A stretch of 41,716 nucleotides of DNA from Candidatus Thorarchaeota archaeon (GTDB lineage Archaea; Asgardarchaeota; Thorarchaeia; Thorarchaeales; Thorarchaeaceae): assembly GCA_016840685.1 (NCBI GenBank), contig JAEORX010000009.1, positions 1 through 41,716 on the forward strand. The letters are read 5' to 3'. Under the pieces are notes generated by a model. That model was not told the DNA's origin and searched no databases. It saw only the letters and a list, made by a program, of their open reading frames with translations. Below are positions 7,441 to 16,078 of the stretch, piece after piece (within the stretch, counting starts at the first letter, position 1; each line of letters starts with the position of its first letter). The position numbers and the translations under genes are program-made.

Positions 7441-8406
7441 GTGTCAACAAAGAAGTTTCAGAGTGATCTTGAGGCTCTTGGAGTAGACATCACGACAAAT
7501 GAGATGCAAGTATTTCGAGCTGTGCTCTTGGCTGCTGGAGGTACAGGTAAACCAGTGCAATATGGAGAGATCGCTCAAAGCTTCGAATCAATGGTCAAGA
7601 AGAAGTACACAAAGGCATACATCTACCGACAACTAAAGAACTTGGAAGAGAATGGATTCATAGTAGCAGACACCTTCCAGACTCCTAAGGCATACATGAT
7701 TACAGAGCCAAGCTTAGCCAAAGCACTTGAAAATAGACGGAATGCGAAAATGTCAGAGAACCTGAAAAAGAAACAGGATTTGACAACGAAACTCAATCGT
7801 CTTAGAGAGGTCAAGAAACAAGATCTTGCCCTTTTGCTGCACAATCAATTAGTCGGAATTCCCTATGTAGAAGAGTCATTTGTGATAGAGGGCATTGAGA
7901 ATGTCAGAAGCACTATTATCCAAGAGTTCGCAGAAGGGGCGCAGGAAGGAGATGTGGTCAGAGTACTTGGTCATTCCAGTACACTGGCAGAGGGACTTGG
8001 ACCTGGTGGTGTTACTGAACTAAGACTTATACTGTCAGGGTTCAGAGGCGTCAAGGTCTACGGACTTTTAACACCCTACAGCCAGAATGGGGCCAATGTG
8101 AATCTGTTAGCCAGTCATCTTAGTCCGATGGTCAAAGTTTTCGAAGATGCAGCAGCAACGGGCAATATCAAACTTCGATTAACACGAGAGCCAATTAACA
8201 CCTATAGAATGCTTACACTCAATGACGACAAGATGCTTCTGTATTTGACGCATGCAAAGGAATCAGATGCCGCGGCACTTATTCACAGAAAGGACAACCC
8301 TGGTCTTATTGATGATGCTCTCAGGACATTTAATGAGTTATGGGAATCAGGTATAGATGTGCTTGAAATAGTGAAGCAAATATTGTCGAAGCAGCAGGCA
8401 TCTTAA
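7441..8406 (+). CDS. TrmB-like winged-helix regulator, paralogue 3 of 3
   Basis: 321 residues from a GTG at 7441; the Shine-Dalgarno AAGGAG overlaps the stop region of the preceding gene, which indicates translational coupling. The winged helix ends in IYRQLKNLEENGFIVAD, a helix rich in Lys follows (KKKQDLTTKLNRLREVKKQ), and the sensor half ends in DKMLLYLTHAKESDAAALIHR, then LIDDALRTFNELW. The last motif is the most diverged of the three and lacks the ATW of the other copies. The stop codon overlaps that of the convergent DHH gene by four bases. Confidence 0.7.
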   Translation: MSTKKFQSDLEALGVDITTNEMQVFRAVLLAAGGTGKPVQYGEIAQSFESMVKKKYTKAYIYRQLKNLEENGFIVADTFQTPKAYMITEPSLAKALENRRNAKMSENLKKKQDLTTKLNRLREVKKQDLALLLHNQLVGIPYVEESFVIEGIENVRSTIIQEFAEGAQEGDVVRVLGHSSTLAEGLGPGGVTELRLILSGFRGVKVYGLLTPYSQNGANVNLLASHLSPMVKVFEDAAATGNIKLRLTREPINTYRMLTLNDDKMLLYLTHAKESDAAALIHRKDNPGLIDDALRTFNELWESGIDVLEIVKQILSKQQAS

Positions 8407-9476
8407 GGCTCCGTAACCCAAGAAGTGTCCTTGGAGAGTGTCACGAAGATATCATCACAGACAGCTTGGAAGTCCTCATAGAGACCATACTCACCCCCTG
8501 CCGCATAGGGGTGTCCGCCGCCATTGAACAGCTTTGCTGCAGCATTGCATAACACTCCATCATTTCCCCTTCTGAAACCAAGCATTCCACCCTGACTGAG
8601 CGAGAGCAGGAGGTCTGCCACCTTGAGCTCAGGATCAATAGATTGTAGGTTTTCAAGGTCTGAGGCAAATGTCCCCATATCTGTTGATGTTAGACCACTT
8701 GGTATCTCCACGACTCGCACAAGTTTCCCATGTATGATCTGATCACAATGCCCAGCCAATGCCTTTCTCATCTTCTTGGTCTTCTCTTTCCTGTAATGTT
8801 CAACTTGTTTGTCTAATAGAGAGTCCTTGAATCTACGGGCGTTGGTATCCCACACACCACTCATCCCATTCTCAGCCAGTTTTGTCAGAAGGGGATAGAG
8901 GGAATCTGTAACATCTTCTTTCTTATCAATCGCTCCAAACCTTATGACACTCACCGCATCGGTAAGTGCAGTCGCTGCCTCAATCTCTCGTAGATTGAAG
9001 TCAGTATCATGAGCGATTCTTGCCAGTTCCGTGGAAACTTCATCTCGGGGCAGAAGAACTTTGTGTGTGATCTCTGCTGCACAGAAGTCATGATTTACCT
9101 TTAGTACTGGTTTGTTTTCTAGAGAGAGAACCATCTTTATCGCATTGTCAGACCAATGATGATGGTCTAACCATACCACTCTACAACCCTGGGCTACTGC
9201 TTTCTTTAGTCCATTTTCAACGACATTAATCACAGTATCATCCATTCCTAGATCTGTGATAATGATGAGTGTGTCACGTTGAGTGGACAGGTAGGAGAAG
9301 ACCTGTTCGAAGGAACCGTAATCAGTGAGTACTGCCTTGAAGTCGAGGCCTTTTTCCTTAGCATATCTCCAGACAATGGCTGCCGAAGCTATTCCATCAA
9401 CATCCTTGTCATGTGATATTGATAGGAGGGCAGTGACCTTCTTAGCTGGAGCCTCGTTTTCTCGTTCTTCAGGCAT
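8403..9476 (-). CDS. DHH/DHHA1 family phosphoesterase
   Basis: 357 residues. Motif I is SHDKDVDGIASAA (His22, Asp25 and Asp27 as metal ligands), motif II is ITDLG (Asp75), motif III is WLDHHHW (Asp104-His105-His106-His107) and AHDTD is motif IV, so all metal ligands of the DHH domain are present. The C-terminal DHHA1 domain carries the GGGHPYAAGG signature. Such proteins are RecJ-like exonucleases, nano-RNases or cyclic-dinucleotide phosphodiesterases; the compact size without an OB fold favours a nano-RNase or oligoribonuclease-type role, but substrate cannot be read from the sequence. The ATG start is clear. It is convergent with the regulator operon. Confidence 0.8.
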   Translation of the reverse strand: MPEERENEAPAKKVTALLSISHDKDVDGIASAAIVWRYAKEKGLDFKAVLTDYGSFEQVFSYLSTQRDTLIIITDLGMDDTVINVVENGLKKAVAQGCRVVWLDHHHWSDNAIKMVLSLENKPVLKVNHDFCAAEITHKVLLPRDEVSTELARIAHDTDFNLREIEAATALTDAVSVIRFGAIDKKEDVTDSLYPLLTKLAENGMSGVWDTNARRFKDSLLDKQVEHYRKEKTKKMRKALAGHCDQIIHGKLVRVVEIPSGLTSTDMGTFASDLENLQSIDPELKVADLLLSLSQGGMLGFRRGNDGVLCNAAAKLFNGGGHPYAAGGEYGLYEDFQAVCDDIFVTLSKDTSWVTEP

Positions 9477-9763
9477 ATAGACTCATTCATGGGTTGGGAA
9501 AGCCCCTTTTTTTTCCTTCCCGTAGGTACTCCCCAAACAAACACAATTTTGAAAGAGTATCAAGGATATCAATGTTCATGAAGATCCAAAATCCGGGCAT
9601 AATATTGTCCATATTCTCTCCATTTAGGAAGCATCTATTATGTGATTGATTTTGTACATTTCATGTTCGTTTCCATACATTTAATTTGAATTATGATTCA
9701 TTATAGACTGGGATGTGAGATCAGTTCTCAACGCATCCTACAAAAGCCAACAGAGGAAAAAGA
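9477..9763. promoter_or_regulatory. Divergent intergenic region of DHH and OsmC genes
   Basis: This 287-bp AT-rich spacer holds the promoters of two divergent genes. A TTATAGA element near 9700-9706 is well placed for the OsmC gene. An eight-T run flanked by pyrimidines at about 9508-9515 lies just before the DHH gene on its own strand as an A-run. I see no gene or strong hairpin in it. Confidence 0.35.
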
Positions 9764-10207
9764 ATGGGAAATTCAACCTTCACGGCTCATCTTACCTCCA
9801 CTGATATGCCCAAGATTCACAGTATCACTCTGGGTGGATACCAGAGTACAGCAGTCTGTCCCCCTCTTATGACAAAAGACTTCCCTGGTACAACTAGTCC
9901 ACATCAACTCTTTCTTGCATCCATTGGAGCGTGTGTGAATCTCATTTTTGAGATTGCACTAGAAAAAGCACACATAGAGCTCTTTGACCTGCATTCAGAG
10001 ATTGTCGGGCACTATGAAACCGATGCAGAAGGACAGAGTAGATTTACCACAATCCGCGTAGATACAAAAGCAACTGTTCCAGAAGGCGTAAATGAGAGAA
10101 AAATACGCAAGCTCTACAAGCTTGCTCATACCAATTGCCCAATTGGTAATTGCTTGATTGGTTCATGTGTCAAGCTTGTCACAAATCTAGAGATTGCTTT
10201 TCGCTAG
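9764..10207 (+). CDS. OsmC/Ohr family peroxiredoxin-like protein
   Basis: 147 residues, normal for the family. The two reactive cysteines are recognisable: Cys57 in ASIGACVNL and Cys125 in HTNCPIGNC, in the usual context for thiol-dependent reduction of organic hydroperoxides. Two further cysteines (130 and 135) follow the second, which is unusual and might allow alternative disulfides. It stands alone with its own promoter (TTATAGA near 9700) and AGAGGA before the ATG. In an anaerobe it would protect against peroxides; a role in sulfur metabolism is also known for some OsmC-like proteins. Confidence 0.8.
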   Translation: MGNSTFTAHLTSTDMPKIHSITLGGYQSTAVCPPLMTKDFPGTTSPHQLFLASIGACVNLIFEIALEKAHIELFDLHSEIVGHYETDAEGQSRFTTIRVDTKATVPEGVNERKIRKLYKLAHTNCPIGNCLIGSCVKLVTNLEIAFR

Positions 10208-10333
10208 AGAGAACCTTGTGGCATCATTGGAACTCCTGAGTCGATAGTGTTCGACTATTAGCTATGGTCCTATTTACCAAAATTCGAAAGTGTTTTGTGA
10301 AGCCTTAGTAGCTGATATTTTGCGAGGGATTAA

Positions 10334-12190
10334 ATGAGAGAGACCAAGCACGGCACGATTATGAGTGGCAATGAAGCCATAGCAAGAGGTGCATTAGAGG
10401 CTGGTGTTGGATTCTGTGCCTCCTATCCTGGAACTCCCTCAACGGAGATTGCCGCAATTCTCTTCGAGGTCGCAAGAGAATTAGATGTTCACGTTGAATG
10501 GTCAACGAACGAAAAGGTGGCGATGGAATCTGCCGCAGCAGCAAGCTGGGTGGGACTTCCTGCTCTTTGTTCAATGAAGTCACTGGGTCTCAATGTCGCT
10601 TCTGATTTTCTGCTAAATCTCAATCTCTCAGGTTCAGGAAAGGGCGGATTAGTCATTATTGTCTGCGATGACCCAAGAGGACACAGTTCAAGTAATGAAC
10701 AGGATTCGAGGTTTTATGCAAAGGCGGCTCAAATTCCATTACTGGAACCATCGACCTACCAAGAGGCGAAGGATGTCACAAAAGAAGCCTTCAGACTGTC
10801 CCAAAAATATGAGGTTCCCATCCTCCTTCGCAGTACGACTAGACTATCACACTCTAGGGGATTGCTTCAGACAAGCAGGGTTTCTACGAAAAAGAAGAGA
10901 ACTGGTATCATCCAGGAACGACTCTATAATGTCCCTTCACCTCACCTCAGGCATAGAGACCTTCTAGAGAAAATGGGGAAGATAGCAGCAGAATTTGAGA
11001 AGTTCCCGTTCAACATTGAAACAAATGTGAAGGACATGAACCTCCTGTTGATCTCAAGTGGCATTAGCTCACTATATGCAAGGGAGGCAGTTCAGTCCTA
11101 CAAGTCAAGTAGGATTGGTCATGTCAATCTGGTGTCGACTTATCCTCTTCCTAGACACCATATTACTGAACTACTTCAGAGAGTTGACAGAGTCCTCTTC
11201 CTTGAGGAGAATGATCCATTCCTTGAGGATGAGATAAGATCACTCTCAGCTGAGTTTGAGGATATTCCCTACTTCTATGGCAAACGAACTGGACACATAC
11301 CAAGCTACGGTGAGATGAACACAGATACAGTTCTGAATGCCCTCTCGAAACTGACTGGAAGAGAGATGAGGAAATCAGACAGATCGCAGGAGGAGTTCGA
11401 AGACCTAATTTTTGACAGACCGCTCACATTCTGTGCAGGATGCACTCATCGTAACTTCTACTGGGCAATACGAACCGTGAAGAAACGACTGGGTGGAAAG
11501 CTCGTCATTGCAGGAGACATTGGATGCTACTCGCTAGGCGTGTTTTATGACGAGGCAATGGACACGATGCAAGCTATGGGCTCGGGCATTGGTGTTGGTA
11601 GTGGACTCGGTCAGCTCCAGAGATTCGGGTTCGACTCAAAGGTCGTGAGTGTGGCAGGAGACTCGACCTTTTTCCATGCATGTCTACCAGGACTCATCAA
11701 TGCCAGACACAAGAATGCGGACCTTACCTTTGTCATTCTCGATAATGCCACCACAGCCATGACAGGTTTCCAGATACACCCAGGTTCTAGCGAACAGAAA
11801 GAGGACCTACGGAGAGTCAAGATATCGAACCTGGTAGAGGCGATCGAACCAGATTTCTTCACAACAGGAGATGCTACAGACATCAGAGCCCTCACAAATC
11901 TGCTTCATTCAACTGTTCAACGAGAGGGTCTGAAGGTCCTGTTGTTGGACAGTGTGTGCAGGCTGGAGGAGGTCAAGAGAAAGCCGGGATATATTGGGTC
12001 TAGACCTGTTCAAATAGACGAGAGTCTGTGCAAGGGAGAGAAATGCAAGATCTGCGCAGCAGACTTTGGATGCCCAGCCCTGAGCTGGAACTCTGATGCT
12101 AACCTTCCTGTCATTTTGGAGTACGCCTGTGTGAGGTGCGGTGCCTGTGTTGCTGTGTGTCCTCACAATGCCATAAAGGAGGGGGAGTGA
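10334..12190 (+). CDS. iorA: Indolepyruvate:ferredoxin oxidoreductase alpha subunit
   Basis: 618 residues, the normal length. It oxidatively decarboxylates aryl pyruvates from aromatic amino acids to aryl-acetyl-CoA and reduces ferredoxin. The N-terminal pyrimidine-binding domain starts with GNEAIARGALEAG and SYPGTPSTEI. The thiamine-diphosphate domain (about 350-520) holds FCAGCTHRN, GDIGCYSLG and GDSTFFHACLPG followed by ILDNATTAMTG. Two 4Fe-4S clusters are at the C-terminus: CKGEKCKICAADFGCPA and CVRCGACVAVCPHNA. The ATG has GAGGGAT six bases before it. The beta-subunit gene starts one base after its stop codon. Confidence 0.93.
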   Translation: MRETKHGTIMSGNEAIARGALEAGVGFCASYPGTPSTEIAAILFEVARELDVHVEWSTNEKVAMESAAAASWVGLPALCSMKSLGLNVASDFLLNLNLSGSGKGGLVIIVCDDPRGHSSSNEQDSRFYAKAAQIPLLEPSTYQEAKDVTKEAFRLSQKYEVPILLRSTTRLSHSRGLLQTSRVSTKKKRTGIIQERLYNVPSPHLRHRDLLEKMGKIAAEFEKFPFNIETNVKDMNLLLISSGISSLYAREAVQSYKSSRIGHVNLVSTYPLPRHHITELLQRVDRVLFLEENDPFLEDEIRSLSAEFEDIPYFYGKRTGHIPSYGEMNTDTVLNALSKLTGREMRKSDRSQEEFEDLIFDRPLTFCAGCTHRNFYWAIRTVKKRLGGKLVIAGDIGCYSLGVFYDEAMDTMQAMGSGIGVGSGLGQLQRFGFDSKVVSVAGDSTFFHACLPGLINARHKNADLTFVILDNATTAMTGFQIHPGSSEQKEDLRRVKISNLVEAIEPDFFTTGDATDIRALTNLLHSTVQREGLKVLLLDSVCRLEEVKRKPGYIGSRPVQIDESLCKGEKCKICAADFGCPALSWNSDANLPVILEYACVRCGACVAVCPHNAIKEGE

Positions 12191-12191
12191 A

Positions 12192-12779
12192 GTGAACGAT
12201 CCATTCTCGATCTTGGTCGCAGGAGTGGGAGGACAGGGCAACCTTGTCTGTGGGAGGGTCATCGCAGAGGCAACAGTACTGCAGGGATTGCGGCCAGTGG
12301 TGGGAGACACCTTTGGAGCGTCCCGTAGGGGTGGGAGTGTCGTGACGCACATCAGGATAGGTAGACAGGACTGGGGACCCCTCATACCAAGAGGTGAGGT
12401 CGACGTCCTACTCGGTCTTGAGCCGGTGGAGGCGCTCAGGGCAGCGGTCAGGTATGCAGGCAGCAGGACCATCGCCATCGTGAGCAGGACACCCATGCCC
12501 CCCTCGAATGTCCTATCAGGAGAACAGCGCTACCCAGCCATCGAAAATATTGAAGGGGGACTTGCTTCCATCTGCAAGAGAGTTCACATGCTGGACGCAG
12601 ACCCGGTCTTCAAGCAGATAGGCTCTACAAAGGTTCTGAATTCATTCATGCTAGGTGTATTGTCAGCCTTGGAAGATACACCCCTTGACCCCAAGAATCT
12701 GAAACTGGCACTCTCAAACATCATGGACTCTGACATCGACCTGACAGCCTTCGATGAGGGGAAGACGTCGTTATTATGA
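12192..12779 (+). CDS. iorB: Indolepyruvate:ferredoxin oxidoreductase beta subunit
   Basis: 195 residues, matching the IorB/PorG-like gamma domain of 2-oxoacid:ferredoxin oxidoreductases. It begins with ILVAGVGGQGNLVCGRVIAEA, the glycine-rich family motif, followed by DTFGASRRGGSVVTHIRIG. It pairs with IorA to form the two-subunit enzyme. The GTG start directly follows iorA, with a strong purine-rich Shine-Dalgarno (GGAGGGGGAG) inside the iorA end, so the two are translationally coupled. The end runs convergently into the GTPase fusion gene with nine bases between. Confidence 0.9.
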   Translation: MNDPFSILVAGVGGQGNLVCGRVIAEATVLQGLRPVVGDTFGASRRGGSVVTHIRIGRQDWGPLIPRGEVDVLLGLEPVEALRAAVRYAGSRTIAIVSRTPMPPSNVLSGEQRYPAIENIEGGLASICKRVHMLDADPVFKQIGSTKVLNSFMLGVLSALEDTPLDPKNLKLALSNIMDSDIDLTAFDEGKTSLL

Positions 12780-12788
12780 ATGAGCGAG

Positions 12789-15095
12789 CTACATCTCTCG
12801 CTTCTTTTCTTCTTGGTGCTTTCGAGCCTCTCGCCACATGACCTCAGCCAGCACCGTGAACATGTCAGCCACACCCTCACCGGTCTTTGCTGATGACTCC
12901 ATGTAGAGGAACCCTTGGTCCTCAGACCAGCGCTTGGCCTCGTCTGACGGTACTGCTCTGTCTGGCAGGTCGGTCTTGTTTCCGACGCACACCATTGGCA
13001 CTCTTGTCCCAATGGACTCATCCGCCTCTTGGACCCACTTTGCTAGCTCAGTGAAGGACCTCCGTCGTGTAACATCGAACACCAGGATGACTCCTGCTGC
13101 TCCAGAGTAGTACATCTTGCGCACCGCCTTGAACCGCGCCTGTCCTGCGACATCCCAGGCTTGCAGTTTGATACCTGTGGAGTACTCCTTCTCCGGGGGT
13201 GAGATTTGCGTGAGCTTCACGGCGAACTGACTGCCTATGGTTGTCTTGTAGTCGCGCTCGAACACACCCGTCACGTACCGATTGACGAGAGTGGTCTTTC
13301 CGACAGCACCCTCTCCAATGACCATCGTCTTGAAGAGGAACTGGTAAGAGTCGGGGGCTGTTCCTGGTCGTGGGGCCTTAGGTCGCCTGCTCTTGATCTC
13401 TGTGACGAGTTGGCTCTCAACATCTGAAACTACGGCGGTCACAACGACCTCCTCAGGGGTCGGCTCAGCCGCGAGTGCTTCTATGTTATCGATCTCTGAC
13501 AGTGCAGCACCAGTCTCTTCTGCACCAAAGAGCTGGTCGAGGAGTGCTTCAGCTGCCTTCAGCGAATCAGCCGCGTCCTCAGACATGGTTGTGTGAAGTA
13601 TCTCGGAGGCTTTGTCCCTCATTTCAGGAGACACAAACCCAGTACCAACCACTTGCCCGAATGGTGATTCTTCTGCCGGAGGCTCATAGGTTGTTTCAGT
13701 CGGTTCAATAGGCACAGGAGCCACAGCCGCAGGGGCAGCCACAGCCGCACCCTTCTCAACAAGAATAGCGGTCTCAGGTGTCGTGACCTGTCTCACCTGC
13801 TCATTCGAGTCCGTCCACATCAGAACGATGGGTCTGACAATGACCGTTCCCTCCTCCTTTGGGACCAATTGGACCTCCACACATTTGCTCTCTCCAGGGG
13901 CAAGGTCAAAGCGCAGCTGTTGAGGATTGACATCCATGTGGTCCTTGGGGAACCAATAGATCTTGCCTGACACACCATTGACCGGTTGGTCACTGACATT
14001 ATAGATGGTGACTTTGCCCTTGAGCTCAGCACCTGTCTTTGTCTGGGGACTCACCTCGAATGTTGGGATTATCTTATAGAGGCCCTCGATGACCTTCAAG
14101 GGACCCTCAGAAACGCCCACTTGGACCTCTTTTCTACCATCGCCCCCAGCATCACCAACATTGATTGCTAGTATCTTTTTGCCAATGTCAACAGAGGCTA
14201 TTTGGTTGAGGTCTGCCATGTGAAGGCTATAAAAATTGATCTTGAAGTCCGAAGTGGCTACAACAATTTCGTCTTGGTGGTCAGCATTCAGTTCTTCAAT
14301 TCTCACTGATAGTGCCTTTACATTTTCAAGCTTTGTGAACAGGTCCAGTTTGCTCTCTTCATTTCTGTATATGCGAATCGAACCATCATGAGTGACCACA
14401 CCAAGCTCCATCTTTCTGTCGCCTAGTACATCACCCGCTGCTACAGAGATGACTGGACTTGGAAGTTCGATGACCTCAATCTGTTCAACAGAATGGTTGC
14501 GGACCTTGAACACTCGAAGAGTACGGTCTCTGTTTCCAGTCACAATCTCCTCAATCTCATCGCCGATGACATCACACGTTCCGATTGCTATGGGCATGTC
14601 ATCGAGCTTGTGTTTGACGAACTCTGTTAACTTGTTTGTCGTGTCCATTTGGAGAATCCTAAGAGTTGAGTCACTGCCACCAACAAGGATCTCATTCTTT
14701 TCGTCACCTGTGACGTCAGTGACATATACAGCTGTAACAAACCTATCAACAGGATGTTCAGCAAGTAACTCGAGTTGCCCACTAGGTGCATAACGATAGA
14801 CCTGAATAGTGCCAGCCACTCCTGGCTTCTCCCCAGCACCCACTGCACGACCAATGACAAGCTCCATCTGACCATCATTATTAGCATCAGCAATCTTGAT
14901 GGAGAGGATGCTTCCTCCCACGTCGTGTTGAGCAAGGAATGAAATCTCACTCTTGTTTGCATCATAGAGGCGGAGAACACCATCACGACCACCTGTACAC
15001 AGTTCCGCTGTGCCATTTCCTGTGACATCTCCGACAGCAATGGCGCTTGTGCTCTGGTCATCTTCAATCTCGAATAGAACTTTTGGCGAACCCAA
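12789..15095 (-). CDS. Seven-bladed FG-GAP propeller fused to a Rab/Ras-like GTPase
   Basis: 768 residues in three parts. Residues about 1-335 contain seven copies of an FG-GAP-like blade motif (GDVTGNGTAELCTGG, ADANNDGQMELVIG, TDVTGDEKNEILVGG and four more), consistent with a seven-bladed beta-propeller. Residues about 345-445 look like an Ig/CARDB-type beta domain, followed by an Ala/Glu/Pro-rich linker. Residues 589-768 are a small GTPase: GEGAVGKT (594-601), switch Thr in TTIGS, DVAGQ (648-652) with the catalytic Gln kept, NKTD (706-709) and SAK (735-737). The C-terminus (KKREM) has no prenylation cysteine. The TTG start has GGAAGG eight bases before. It looks cytosolic: no signal peptide or membrane segment. 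Partners are unknown. Confidence 0.85.
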   Translation of the reverse strand: MGSPKVLFEIEDDQSTSAIAVGDVTGNGTAELCTGGRDGVLRLYDANKSEISFLAQHDVGGSILSIKIADANNDGQMELVIGRAVGAGEKPGVAGTIQVYRYAPSGQLELLAEHPVDRFVTAVYVTDVTGDEKNEILVGGSDSTLRILQMDTTNKLTEFVKHKLDDMPIAIGTCDVIGDEIEEIVTGNRDRTLRVFKVRNHSVEQIEVIELPSPVISVAAGDVLGDRKMELGVVTHDGSIRIYRNEESKLDLFTKLENVKALSVRIEELNADHQDEIVVATSDFKINFYSLHMADLNQIASVDIGKKILAINVGDAGGDGRKEVQVGVSEGPLKVIEGLYKIIPTFEVSPQTKTGAELKGKVTIYNVSDQPVNGVSGKIYWFPKDHMDVNPQQLRFDLAPGESKCVEVQLVPKEEGTVIVRPIVLMWTDSNEQVRQVTTPETAILVEKGAAVAAPAAVAPVPIEPTETTYEPPAEESPFGQVVGTGFVSPEMRDKASEILHTTMSEDAADSLKAAEALLDQLFGAEETGAALSEIDNIEALAAEPTPEEVVVTAVVSDVESQLVTEIKSRRPKAPRPGTAPDSYQFLFKTMVIGEGAVGKTTLVNRYVTGVFERDYKTTIGSQFAVKLTQISPPEKEYSTGIKLQAWDVAGQARFKAVRKMYYSGAAGVILVFDVTRRRSFTELAKWVQEADESIGTRVPMVCVGNKTDLPDRAVPSDEAKRWSEDQGFLYMESSAKTGEGVADMFTVLAEVMWREARKHQEEKKREM

Positions 15096-15280
15096 GTCAG
15101 TAACCTTCCTGTTGATACCGGCATTTATGAAATTGACTATTATTACGTGTACCTAGTACAGTAATTGATTGCATCCGCGCCCTTTTTTTACTTTGTTGGG
15201 TCAGCTCTCCCCTCCCCCATGACTTATCATTAGCACAGTATTTAACAGACAAACGGAGTCCATATAACTTGGTTGCGATA

Positions 15281-16078
15281 ATGTCCAAGCTATCAGTCAG
15301 AAATCTCTCAAAGTCATACCCAAATGGCAACTCTGATGTTGTAAAAGTACTAAATGATATCTCATTCGATGTGCATGAGGGGGAATTGCTTGGGATTGTT
15401 GGACCAAGTGGTTGTGGAAAGACAACATTGTTGAAGATTATCGCAGGTCTACTCGAACCTGATGAAGGTCAGGTATTCATTGATGGCAGTGAGGTGCATC
15501 CAGGACACAACCTCGTGGGATACATCTTTCAACAGGAGTCGCTTTTCCCATGGAGATCTGTGCGTCAGAACATACAGTTTGGACTTGAGATTGCTGGCCT
15601 TGATTCATCCAAAATGAATGAGCGAGTGAACGAAATCATAGAGATTGTGGGAATGGAGGGACTTGAAGACAATTATCCCCACGAGATTTCAGGAGGACAA
15701 GCGAGAAAGACAGAGATGGCCCGTAGTCTGGTGGTATCTCCCAGTATTCTTGTTGCGGATGAGGCATTGTCCAACCTCGATGCTCAGACCAGAAACTATC
15801 TTCAGGAGGAGTTTCTACGAATCCAGAAGAGGACAGGTTCAACAATTGTCTTTGTGTCGCACAATGTTGATGAAGCAGTCTTCATGTCTGACAGGATACT
15901 GGTTCTTAGTAATATCCCTGCAACGATTATTGCAGAGTACAAGGTTGATGTACCAAAGCCAAGGATACGGACTTCGCAGGAGTGCCTTGCATATCGAAGT
16001 AAAATCCTCGACGTCCTTAGAGTAGAGCAGGAGAAGGCTATGAGTCGTTCTAGACAGAGACCGTTTGTCGCCACTTGA
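15281..16078 (+). CDS. ABC transporter ATPase, nitrate/sulfonate/taurine type
   Basis: 265 residues from the ATG at 15281 (an in-frame TTG at 15269 is an alternative). Walker A is GPSGCGKTT, the Q-loop is in IFQQESLFPW, the signature is ISGGQARK, Walker B is ILVADEALSNLD and the switch histidine is in FVSHNVDEA. The FPWRSVRQN stretch is typical of the NrtD/SsuB/TauB group. In Walker B the usual DEPF is DEAL, an atypical change next to the catalytic Glu. It energises the permease encoded on the opposite strand; the two genes overlap tail to tail by 29 bp. It is divergent from the propeller-GTPase gene. Confidence 0.85.
   Translation: MSKLSVRNLSKSYPNGNSDVVKVLNDISFDVHEGELLGIVGPSGCGKTTLLKIIAGLLEPDEGQVFIDGSEVHPGHNLVGYIFQQESLFPWRSVRQNIQFGLEIAGLDSSKMNERVNEIIEIVGMEGLEDNYPHEISGGQARKTEMARSLVVSPSILVADEALSNLDAQTRNYLQEEFLRIQKRTGSTIVFVSHNVDEAVFMSDRILVLSNIPATIIAEYKVDVPKPRIRTSQECLAYRSKILDVLRVEQEKAMSRSRQRPFVAT

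Noticed and set aside
11909-12496. Minus-strand 195-codon open frame antisense to iorA/iorB
   Set aside because: Both iorA and iorB are certain on the plus strand, and the antisense product has no recognisable domain and a low-complexity look.
14627-15124. Minus-strand 165-codon frame overlapping the propeller part of the GTPase fusion
   Set aside because: The other frame shows seven regular blade motifs and a good ribosome-binding site; this one is a frame shadow.
15269-15280. TTG start for the ABC ATPase, 12 bases before the ATG
   Set aside because: It has no better Shine-Dalgarno, and the ATG at 15281 gives the family's usual N-terminus (MSKLSVRNLSKSY).
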